Source of the DNA: SPCO01 sp964579825
GTDB lineage: Bacteria > Chloroflexota > Limnocylindria > Limnocylindrales > CSP1-4
DNA: 64,000 nucleotides
Reading direction: 5' to 3'
Assembly (NCBI GenBank): GCA_964579825.1
Contig: CAZOHT010000013.1
Span: 27,816-91,815, forward strand
Shown here: positions 16,195 to 25,662 of the stretch, piece by piece
Layout of the letters: every line of letters starts with the position of its first letter
How positions within the stretch are numbered: position 1 is the stretch's first letter
Notes under the pieces: generated by a model
Told to the model about the DNA's origin: nothing
Databases searched by the model: none
The model's input: only the letters and a program-made list of their open reading frames with translations
Position numbers and translations under genes: made by a program

Positions 16195-16862
16195 GGCGCG
16201 TCGTCCGGGCGGGTGGGCCGCGGATCCGGCCGGAGATCCGTGCTGCGTCGCCGGCGCGGCGGCAGTTCGTCGGCCAGCGCGAAGCCGGCCGTCCCGTCCG
16301 TCCGGGCGGCCATCGCCAGGACGCCGATCGCGCCACCGAGCGCGGCGACCGCCCCGGCGGTCACGAGCTCCTCCAACGTGGACGGCGTGCCGCCCAGACC
16401 CGCCCGGACGACCATGGCGCCCTGGAGGAGCAGGCTCAGGCCGATCCCGACCCGGATGACGTCGCGTCCGGTGAGTAGGGGCGCGATCGCGAGCGCGGCG
16501 AGGGCGAATCCGACGGCGGCCGCGAGGGCCGGCCCGTGCGGTGGGGCGCCGAGTCCGTGCGAGGCGAACCCGACGGTCGCCGCCGCGGCCGCGACCAGGC
16601 CATCCGCGACCCAACCGAGCCTGGACCCCCCGGTCGGGAAGGCACCGTCACGGACCGGGATCCACAGTAGGTACGTCGCGAGGACGGCGCCAAGCACACG
16701 GGCGACCAGGCCGCTGGCGGGCGCGATGGGGTCAGCCAGGAATGGCGTGGCGAGCAGGACGACCGCGAGCGAGAGCACGGCGACCCGGGCATCGCGGACG
16801 AAGACCGCGGCGACCGCTCCGGCCAGGATCGCGATGGCGACGGCCGCGAGCGCTGGGTTCAT
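16191..16862 (-). CDS. Membrane protein, possibly NuoK/MrpC-like
   Basis: 223 residues with about six hydrophobic segments and a charged C-terminal tail (DELPPRRRRSTDLRPDPRP). The stretch DVIRVGIGLSLLLQGAMVVRAGLGG resembles the second segment of NuoK/MrpC, and the partner gene is NuoN/MrpD-like, which supports that assignment, but similarity is weak. It starts with ATG overlapping the lepB stop (ATGA) and ends overlapping the NuoN-like start, so the three genes are translationally coupled. Confidence 0.55.
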   Translation of the reverse strand: MNPALAAVAIAILAGAVAAVFVRDARVAVLSLAVVLLATPFLADPIAPASGLVARVLGAVLATYLLWIPVRDGAFPTGGSRLGWVADGLVAAAAATVGFASHGLGAPPHGPALAAAVGFALAALAIAPLLTGRDVIRVGIGLSLLLQGAMVVRAGLGGTPSTLEELVTAGAVAALGGAIGVLAMAARTDGTAGFALADELPPRRRRSTDLRPDPRPTRPDDAP

Positions 16863-17458
16863 GGGCTGGCGGTGTCGAGCTCCGGGTAGGTCGGCGTCGG
16901 CAGGATCCCGAAGGTGTCGAGCGGCCAGTAGCGCAGCCACGCTCGCCCGATCACCTGGTCCACCGCGACCGGCCCGAACACCCGCGAGTCCGCCGAGTTG
17001 GAACGATGGTCACCCATGAGGAACAGCTGCCCCTCTGGGATGACCCACGTGTCCTGGTCGGGCGGCGCCAGCGTCTCCTGTGGCGGTCCGCCGGGGACGT
17101 CGGAGTAGACGTAGGCCTCGGTGATGACGATGCCGTTGATGAGGACCTGGCCGTCCTGGATCTTGACCGTGTCGCCACCCTCGCCGATGACTCGCTTGAT
17201 GAAGGGCGTGTCCTTCTCCTGGACCCAGGAGGTGGGCGGATTGAAGACGACGATGTCGCCGCGTGCGTACGGGTTCACGCGGGGCGTCAACTTGTCGACC
17301 AGGACGTACTGGCCGGGCTCGAAGGTCCGCTCCATCGACTGCTGCTCGACCTTGTAGGGCTGCGCGACGAAGGTCTGGATGACGAGGAAGATGACAAGGG
17401 TCAGGACGAGCGTCTCGACGATCTCGAGGAGACACCCGAAGGCGGGTCGTTTGGTCAC
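16859..17458 (-). CDS. lepB: Signal peptidase I
   Basis: 199 residues from a GTG. It removes signal peptides at the outer face of the membrane. One N-terminal membrane anchor (LVLTLVIFLVIQTFV), then the catalytic Ser in QQSMERTF, the general-base Lys region TPFIKRVIGEGGDTV, and the conserved box GDHRSNSADSRVFGPV. First gene of a three-gene minus-strand unit with two orphan proton-channel-like subunits, an unusual partnership. Confidence 0.94.
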   Translation of the reverse strand: MTKRPAFGCLLEIVETLVLTLVIFLVIQTFVAQPYKVEQQSMERTFEPGQYVLVDKLTPRVNPYARGDIVVFNPPTSWVQEKDTPFIKRVIGEGGDTVKIQDGQVLINGIVITEAYVYSDVPGGPPQETLAPPDQDTWVIPEGQLFLMGDHRSNSADSRVFGPVAVDQVIGRAWLRYWPLDTFGILPTPTYPELDTASP

Positions 17459-17549
17459 AAGGCGGGAGTATAGGTGCTGGCCCCCGGGACCGCCCCTGGC
17501 TGGGTCCGGGACGGGCCCGGCCGTTGCATATCCAGACCTCCGCCTGAGA

Positions 17550-17579
17550 TTGACCCGCTGTTTGGCGCCTTGTTACACT
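17550..17579 (+). promoter_or_regulatory. Promoter of hppA: TTGACC-18-TACACT
   Basis: A good sigma70-type pair sits at 17550-17555 and 17574-17579. It predicts a 5' leader of about 150 bases before the hppA start. Confidence 0.6.
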
Positions 17580-17657
17580 CCGCGTCCAGCTGCAAGGTCC
17601 CAGCCCTCGGTGGATGCCGCACGGGACCGCGCCGACCCAAGCCCCCAGGCCCCTCAC

Positions 17658-17717
17658 CCGTGTCACGCGCCGCGCGTGTCGCGTCGGCCGGAGCCCGGGG
17701 CCGATCGCATGACACGG
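17658..17717 (+). promoter_or_regulatory. hppA leader pairing that could mask the ribosome site
   Basis: CCGTGTCA (17658-17665) is perfectly complementary to TGACACGG (17710-17717), and the latter overlaps the start of the ACGGAGG ribosome site of hppA. The pairing could reduce translation, but no ligand-binding fold is evident. Confidence 0.3.
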
Positions 17718-17734
17718 AGGACTCCACAGACCAC

Positions 17735-19966
<2,232 letters not shown>

Positions 19967-19978
19967 CCGGAGCGAGGA

Positions 19979-20009
19979 CCGGGGCGGGCTGGCCCGCCAC
20001 CTGCCCCGG
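19979..20009 (+). terminator. Strong GC hairpin between hppA and uppP
   Basis: CCGGGGC...GCCCCGG (19979-20009) encloses GCGGGC-TG-GCCCGC. There is no T-run, and the stem reaches the uppP GTG, so it may act as a weak terminator or limit uppP translation. Confidence 0.4.
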
Positions 20010-20863
20010 TGCATCCAGTGGACGACACCGTCATCCAGGCCCTGATCATGGGGATCGTCCAGGGGCTCACCGAGTTCCTGCCGATCTCGTCGTCCGGGCA
20101 CCTGCTCATCGTCCCGCGCCTGTTCGGCTGGGACGATGCGTTCATCGCCTCGCTGGCGTTCAGCGTGATGCTGCACCTCGGCACGCTCTTCGCGTTGCTC
20201 GTCTACTTCCGGGCGGACTGGCTCCGGATCGTGCCGGCGGGATTCGCGACCATCCGCGATCGATCCTTCGCGGGCGACGCGGATCGCAAGCTGGCCTGGC
20301 TGCTCGTCGCAGCGACGATCCCGGCCGCCATCGTGGGCTTCCTCCTGAACGATGTCATCGAGGAGCGGTTCCATGGAATCGGCACGGAGACCCTGCTGCC
20401 GGTGGCCATCACGCTCGTGATCGGTGGCGTGATCCTGTGGCTGGCCGACCGGTTCGGTCGTTCGGACCGGACCATCGAGGGCGTCACCTTCCCGATCGCC
20501 CTCGCCATCGGCGCGGCCCAGGCGCTCGCCCTCATCCCGGGCATCAGCCGGTCCGGGATCTCCATCTCGGCCGGTCGATTCGCGGGCCTGGATCGCGAGG
20601 CGGCGGCCCGCTTCAGCTTCCTCATGGCCACGCCCATCACGGCCGGCGCGATCGTCTTCGAGTTCCGTCGGCTCATCGCGGGTGAGCTCGGCGTGCAGGT
20701 GGACCTGGCCCCGCTGTTCGTCGGCCTTGCCGCCTCGTTCGTCGCCGGGGTGTTCGCCATCGGGATCCTGCTGCGCTACCTGCGGACCCACTCGCTGACC
20801 GTGTTCGTCGTCTATCGCTTCGTGCTCGCCGGGATCGTGCTGGCGTTCCTGGCCACGCGCTAG
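20009..20863 (+). CDS. uppP: Undecaprenyl-diphosphatase
   Basis: 284 residues, about eight membrane segments, GTG start. UppP recycles the cell-wall lipid carrier by removing one phosphate from undecaprenyl diphosphate. The two active-site regions are present: GIVQGLTEFLPISSSGHLLI (E/QxxxE-like and SSSGH) and ALIPGISRSGISISAGRFAGL (PGxSRSG). It lies between hppA and argR on the same strand. Confidence 0.95.
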   Translation: MHPVDDTVIQALIMGIVQGLTEFLPISSSGHLLIVPRLFGWDDAFIASLAFSVMLHLGTLFALLVYFRADWLRIVPAGFATIRDRSFAGDADRKLAWLLVAATIPAAIVGFLLNDVIEERFHGIGTETLLPVAITLVIGGVILWLADRFGRSDRTIEGVTFPIALAIGAAQALALIPGISRSGISISAGRFAGLDREAAARFSFLMATPITAGAIVFEFRRLIAGELGVQVDLAPLFVGLAASFVAGVFAIGILLRYLRTHSLTVFVVYRFVLAGIVLAFLATR

Positions 20864-20867
20864 CCCG

Positions 20868-21338
20868 ATGGAAGTCATGAAGCAGGCTCGTCAACGGGCC
20901 ATTCGCGACCTCGTTGCCGGCCGCCCGATCCGGACCCAACAGGAGCTGGCGGCCGCCCTGCGCGACCGTGGGTTCCGAACGACCCAGGCGACGATCTCGC
21001 GCGACGTCGCGGAGCTCGGCCTGATCAAGGTCACCCGGGACGGGCTGGCGGCCTATGCGCTCCCGCCCCGCCTGGTGGAGGCGGAGACGTCGGGCGAGGA
21101 CCGCCTGCGCAAGCTCCTGGCGGACCTGCCGCTCGAGATCCACGAGGCCGGTCTGCTCCTGGTCCTGCGGACCCTGCCGGGCTCCGCGCACGCCATCGCG
21201 GCGGCCCTCGACCGGGCTCGCTGGCCGGAGGTGGCGGGGTCCATCGCCGGTGACGACACGCTGTTCGTCGCCCTGCCGGACCGAGGCTCCCTGCAGCGCA
21301 TCAAGCGCCGACTCGTGCGCCTGTCGGAGGGAACCTGA
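20868..21338 (+). CDS. argR: Arginine repressor
   Basis: 156 residues. N-terminal winged helix (TQQELAAALRDRGFRTTQATISRDVAELGLIKV, ending in the typical QATISRDV recognition helix) and a C-terminal oligomerisation/arginine-binding domain with GSAHAIAAALDRARWPEVAGSIAGDDTLFV. With arginine it should repress arginine biosynthesis genes, none of which are in this window. It begins 4 bases after the uppP stop; the ATG at 20877 is a possible alternative start. Confidence 0.93.
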   Translation: MEVMKQARQRAIRDLVAGRPIRTQQELAAALRDRGFRTTQATISRDVAELGLIKVTRDGLAAYALPPRLVEAETSGEDRLRKLLADLPLEIHEAGLLLVLRTLPGSAHAIAAALDRARWPEVAGSIAGDDTLFVALPDRGSLQRIKRRLVRLSEGT

Positions 21339-21364
21339 CAGCGGGCGCGACAGGCCCTCGCGCT

Positions 21365-21394
21365 TTGACAGGCACCCGCTGGCGCGACTACCAT
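21365..21394 (+). promoter_or_regulatory. greA promoter TTGACA-18-TACCAT
   Basis: Perfect -35 at 21365-21370 and a TACCAT -10 at 21389-21394. The 15 bases from the -10 onward are identical to those at the rRNA promoter P1 (63326-63340). Confidence 0.75.
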
Positions 21395-21522
21395 TCGCGC
21401 TCGGCTGGACTTCAGGTGCGCGGCAACGGACCGCGGCTCACCTGGGGTCCTTCCCTATATCGAAGACCGCTCGGATCGGTCTGCCCACCATCGGATCACC
21501 CGCACACCGGGGGCACCAGCCC

Positions 21523-21987
21523 ATGAATAACAAGCCCACCTACCTCTCGAAGGACGGCCTCGACAAGCTCCGCGCGGAGCTCGACGAGATGACCTCCGTC
21601 AAGCGGCCCGAGGTCGCCAACCGGATCCACGACGCCAAGGAACACGGCGACCTCTCGGAGAACGCCGAGTACGAGGACGCCAAGAACGAGCAGGCGTTCG
21701 TCGAGGGCCGGATCCAGACGCTCGAGGCCCTGATCAAGAACGCCACGATCATCGACGAACACCACTCCACCGATCATGTCCAGATCGGGTCGACGGTCGC
21801 GGTCGAGAGCCCTGACGGCAAGGAGACGTTCACGATCGTCGGCTCCACGGAGGCGAAGCCCGCGGAGGGCCGGATCTCCAACGAGAGCCCGGTCGGGCGT
21901 GCCCTGCTCGGCAAGAAGAAGGGCGAGAAGATCGTCGTCAAGGTCCCCGCCGGCGACTTTACGTACAAGATCACGGCCATCACCTGA
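21523..21987 (+). CDS. greA: Transcription elongation factor GreA
   Basis: 154 residues. GreA enters the RNA polymerase secondary channel and triggers cleavage of backtracked RNA. The N-terminal coiled coil with the acidic tip (GDLSENAEYEDAKNEQAFVEGRI, catalytic Asp/Glu) and the C-terminal FKBP-like domain (SPVGRALLGKKKGEKIVV) are both complete. A 184-bp region with its own promoter separates it from argR. lysS starts 13 bases downstream. Confidence 0.96.
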   Translation: MNNKPTYLSKDGLDKLRAELDEMTSVKRPEVANRIHDAKEHGDLSENAEYEDAKNEQAFVEGRIQTLEALIKNATIIDEHHSTDHVQIGSTVAVESPDGKETFTIVGSTEAKPAEGRISNESPVGRALLGKKKGEKIVVKVPAGDFTYKITAIT

Positions 21988-22000
21988 CGCCGGAGCGGCC

Positions 22001-23587
22001 ATGGACTGGGCGGACGAACTAGCGGCATCGGTCAGCGGCCCCCAGGTCGTCAACGACTCCAAGACGCCGTCCGGCACGGTCCACGTCGGGAGCCTGCGCG
22101 GCCCGGTCATCCTCGACACGATCGTTCGAGCGCTGCGCGCTCACGGGGTCGAGACGACGCTCCTGTACGGCGTCGACGACCTCGACCCGATGGACGCCCA
22201 GGCGCTCCTGACCCCGGACGCCATCGAGCGCGAGATGGGTCGGCCGCTGGCCCACGTGCCGGACCCGGTCGGCGATTGCCACGAGAGCTACGCCCGACAC
22301 TTCGCGGGCATCTTCATCGAGACCTTCGCGGGTCTCGGCATCCACCCGGACCGCTACTACTGGATGAGCGACATCTACCCGACGGGCGAGATGGATCCGT
22401 TCATCCGGACGGCGCTCGACAAGGCGGACCTCGTTCGCGACATCTATCGCCGGGTCGCCAATGTCCAGCATCCCGCGACGTGGCACCCCGTCGGGGTCAT
22501 CTGCCCGACCTGCGGCAAGGTCGGGACGACCATCGTCACCGACTGGAACGGCGAGCAGGTCTACTACGAGTGCCGCGAGCGCCACGTCGAATGGGCGTCC
22601 GGCTGCGGCTCGGCGGGCTGGATCAGCCCGTTCGGAGGCGCCGCCAAGTTGCCCTGGAACCTCGAGTGGGCCGCCCAGTGGTCGCTGTTCGGGGTGACCA
22701 TCGAGCCGAACGGCAAGGACCTCTCGACCGCCGGTGGCTCGCGGGATCGCAGCGATGCGATCGCGCGCGAGGTGTTCGAGCGCGAACCGCCGCTCAACGT
22801 GCCGTACGAGTTCCTGAACATCGGCGGCAAGAAGATGTCGACGTCCAAGGGTCGGGGCGCCGCCGCCCACCAGATCGTCGAGGTCGTGCCGCCCGAGCAG
22901 CTGCGTTTCCTGTTCCTCCGGCCACGCCCCAACCACGCCATCGAATTCGATCCGAACGGCACGGACGCCATCCCGCGCCTGTTCGACGAGTTCGATCGGT
23001 ACGCGGCGGCAACGGCGGGGCGCGACGTGAAGGGCGACATCCCGCTTGGCTTCGATGCCACGTTCCGCTACTCACTGCTCGATCCGCAGGCCGACTGGGA
23101 GACCGAAGCGGCCGCCTTCCGGCCCGCGTTCGCGCACCTCGCCCTGCTCCTCCAGGTCCCGGGCGTCGATGTCGTCGAGCGCGTGACGGCGGAGAAGGGA
23201 CGTCCCCTGACCGAGCGCGAGGCCGCCCTCATCGCCGAGCGGATCGCCGCGGCCCGGGGCTGGCTGGAGAGCTACGCCCCGGAGCGGTCGCTCCTGGCGG
23301 TCCGGCGTGACGGCTTGCCGGCTGAGGCGACGGCCATCGAGGCGGACCAGAAGGCGTACCTCGGGGCCCTGGCGGAAGCGGTCGACGCGGCTCCGCCCAC
23401 CTCGGGCGACGCCTGGCAGACCGCCATCTTCAAGGCGGCCTCCGATCTCGGCCTGGCGCCGGGACGGGCGTTCGGCGCGATCTACCTGGCGTTCCTCGGT
23501 CGGACGAATGGGCCCCGCGCCGGTTGGCTCCTGGCCAGCCTCCCAGCCGCCTTCGTGGTGGAGCGCCTGCGGGCGGCCGCCGCGTGA
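22001..23587 (+). CDS. lysS: Lysyl-tRNA synthetase, class I
   Basis: 528 residues. This is the archaeal-type class I enzyme, not the class II LysRS of most bacteria. It has the HIGH-like TVHVGSLRG near residue 27, a zinc-type cluster CPTCGK...CRERH...CGSAG (~165-205) and KKMSTSKG (KMSKS), followed by an alpha-helix cage domain. In some archaea and bacteria both classes coexist; the other copy is not in this window. The stop overlaps the serS GTG. Confidence 0.94.
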   Translation: MDWADELAASVSGPQVVNDSKTPSGTVHVGSLRGPVILDTIVRALRAHGVETTLLYGVDDLDPMDAQALLTPDAIEREMGRPLAHVPDPVGDCHESYARHFAGIFIETFAGLGIHPDRYYWMSDIYPTGEMDPFIRTALDKADLVRDIYRRVANVQHPATWHPVGVICPTCGKVGTTIVTDWNGEQVYYECRERHVEWASGCGSAGWISPFGGAAKLPWNLEWAAQWSLFGVTIEPNGKDLSTAGGSRDRSDAIAREVFEREPPLNVPYEFLNIGGKKMSTSKGRGAAAHQIVEVVPPEQLRFLFLRPRPNHAIEFDPNGTDAIPRLFDEFDRYAAATAGRDVKGDIPLGFDATFRYSLLDPQADWETEAAAFRPAFAHLALLLQVPGVDVVERVTAEKGRPLTEREAALIAERIAAARGWLESYAPERSLLAVRRDGLPAEATAIEADQKAYLGALAEAVDAAPPTSGDAWQTAIFKAASDLGLAPGRAFGAIYLAFLGRTNGPRAGWLLASLPAAFVVERLRAAAA

Positions 23588-24957
23588 GCGTCGGGCTGCA
23601 GCGCCTGCGCGACGAAGCGGACGTCATCCGAGACGGGGCGATCCGGAAGGGCGAGGACCCGGCGCTGGTCGACCGAGCCCTTGCGCTCGACGCGGATCGG
23701 CGCCGCCTGCTCGGTGAGACGGAGACGCTCAAGGCGGAACGGAACGCCGTCTCCAAGCGGATCGGCGAGGCGATCAAGAGCGGGGCCGCACCGGACGGGC
23801 CGGAGGTCGCGGGCCTGCGCGACGCCAGCACGGCCGCGGGCGAGCGGATCACGGCCCTCGACGCCACCCTGGCCGAGACCCAGGCGACGCTCGACGACCT
23901 CCTGCTGCGCATCCCCAACCCGCCCGACACCGACATCCCGATCGGCGGCGAGGAGGCCAACGTCACGATCCGGATCTGGGGCGAGATCCTCGCCCACGAG
24001 GAGCCGCTGGCCGGCGAGGTGGGTGCCGACGCCCCGACGGACGGGGCGACCTGGACGCGGCGGCCGCACTGGGAGATCGGCGACGCGCTGGACATCCTGG
24101 ACAACGCCCGCGGCGCGAAGATCGCCGGCTCCGGGTTCCCCGTCTACAAGGGAGCCGGGTCCGCGCTCCAGCGGGGCCTGATCAACTGGTTCCTCGACGT
24201 CCACACGCGTGAGCACGGCTTCACCGAGGTCTGGCCACCCGCCGTCGTCAACGCCGACAGTGCCCGGGGCACCGGCCAGATCCCCGACAAGGAAGACCAG
24301 ATGTACGTCGTGACCCGCGACGACCTGTACCTGGTCCCCACCGCCGAGGTGCCGGTCACGAACCTCCACCGCGACGAGATCTTCGAGGCGGCCGAGCTGC
24401 CCATCCGGTACGCCGCCTACTCGCCGTGCTTCCGGCGCGAGGCCGGTGCGGCCGGCAAGGACACGCGCGGGATCCTGCGCGTGCACCAGTTCGACAAGGT
24501 CGAGATGGTCCTGTTCGAGCGACCGGCGGACAGCGCGGCGGCGCTCGAATGGATGACCGAGCGGGCCGAGATCCTGCTCCGACGGCTCGGCCTGGCCTAT
24601 CGCGTGCTTCTCATGGCCACCCGCGAGATGGGGTTCACCCAGGCGCGCAAGTACGACCTGGAGGTCTGGTCGCCCGGCGTCGAGCGCTGGCTGGAGGTCA
24701 GCTCGTGCTCGAACTTCCGCGACTTCCAGGCCCGTCGGATGGCGATCCGCTACCGGCCCGAGGCCGGCGCGAAGCCGGAGCTCGTCCACACGCTCAACGG
24801 GTCCGGTCTCGCCCTCGCCCGGATCGTGGCGGCGATCCTCGAGACGTACCAGCGTCCCGACGGGTCCGTGACCGTCCCGGAGGTCTTACGGCCGTATCTC
24901 GGGCGCGATACCATCGCGGCGCCTGAAGTGGGGGACAAGAGGGAGAACGCGTCATGA
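23584..24957 (+). CDS. serS: Seryl-tRNA synthetase
   Basis: 457 residues from a GTG that overlaps the lysS stop. The long N-terminal coiled-coil arm (to ~110) that reads the tRNA-Ser variable arm is present. Class II motif 2 is FRREAGAAGKDTRGILRVHQ and motif 3 is LNGSGLALARIVAAILE. Four tRNA-Ser genes with different anticodons are found in this window. The stop overlaps the next start in an ATGA junction. Confidence 0.96.
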   Translation: MSVGLQRLRDEADVIRDGAIRKGEDPALVDRALALDADRRRLLGETETLKAERNAVSKRIGEAIKSGAAPDGPEVAGLRDASTAAGERITALDATLAETQATLDDLLLRIPNPPDTDIPIGGEEANVTIRIWGEILAHEEPLAGEVGADAPTDGATWTRRPHWEIGDALDILDNARGAKIAGSGFPVYKGAGSALQRGLINWFLDVHTREHGFTEVWPPAVVNADSARGTGQIPDKEDQMYVVTRDDLYLVPTAEVPVTNLHRDEIFEAAELPIRYAAYSPCFRREAGAAGKDTRGILRVHQFDKVEMVLFERPADSAAALEWMTERAEILLRRLGLAYRVLLMATREMGFTQARKYDLEVWSPGVERWLEVSSCSNFRDFQARRMAIRYRPEAGAKPELVHTLNGSGLALARIVAAILETYQRPDGSVTVPEVLRPYLGRDTIAAPEVGDKRENAS

Positions 24958-25424
24958 GCGATCCGCAACAGCCGGCGCCGTGGGTGGCCCCGGAAGCCGT
25001 CCCGGGACCGGGACCCGGCATCGAGTTCGGCGGGCCCGGAGCGCGCCTCGTCGGCTACATCGTGGACACGCTGATCGTCGCGGCGGCGGTCTTCGCGCTC
25101 ATCATCGTGTTCGGCCTGCTCGCGACGATCGTGCCGATCCTGGGTGGGCTGGGCCTGCTCGTCGGCGTGATCATCGTCCCGCTGGCGTACTTCCCGTACT
25201 TCTGGTCGAAGAGTGGCCAGACGCCCGGCATGAAGATGATGAACATCAAGGTCGTGAGCGACAAGGACGGCGGGCCGCTCACGATGGGCCAGTCGATCCT
25301 GCGCCTCATCGGCTACTGGGTGTCCAGCTTCGTCTTCTACCTCGGCTTCATCTGGATCTTCATCGACAAGCGCCAGCGTGGCTGGTTCGACCTGATCGCC
25401 GGCACGGTGGTGATCAAGGCCTGA
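24954..25424 (+). CDS. RDD-family membrane protein
   Basis: 156 residues with a Pro/Gly-rich N-terminal tail, then GARLVGYIVDTLIV (the Arg and Asp of the RDD domain), two hydrophobic hairpins and the conserved WSKSGQTPGMKMMNIKVV and RGWFDLIAGTVVI segments. RDD proteins are poorly understood; some are linked to ion exchange. Translationally coupled to serS. Confidence 0.87.
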   Translation: MSDPQQPAPWVAPEAVPGPGPGIEFGGPGARLVGYIVDTLIVAAAVFALIIVFGLLATIVPILGGLGLLVGVIIVPLAYFPYFWSKSGQTPGMKMMNIKVVSDKDGGPLTMGQSILRLIGYWVSSFVFYLGFIWIFIDKRQRGWFDLIAGTVVIKA

Positions 25425-25464
25425 CCCGTCGACCTCGACCCGGCCGCTGGTATCCTCAGCGGCC

Positions 25465-25552
25465 GGAGAGGTGGCCGAGCGGTTGAAGGCGGCGCTCTTG
25501 AAAAGCGTTGAGTCGCAAGACTCCGTGGGTTCGAATCCCACCCTCTCCGCCA
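25465..25552 (+). tRNA. tRNA-Ser (UGA)
   Basis: GGAGAGG pairs with CCTCTCC, discriminator G, encoded CCA. The anticodon loop reads CT-TGA-AA, and a long variable arm (GAGTC-GCAA-GACTC) is present as expected for serine. A TATCCT -10 box lies at 25451-25456, 8 bases before the mature 5' end. Confidence 0.97.
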
Positions 25553-25662
25553 CCCGCGGCTGATCCTCCACCGGAGTCGCCCGGGACTTTGGTCACATGG
25601 GCGAGTGCGCCCGCTCCCGGTACGTTTGTGGCCGTTACTCCGCTGGAGCGAGCCACATCGTC

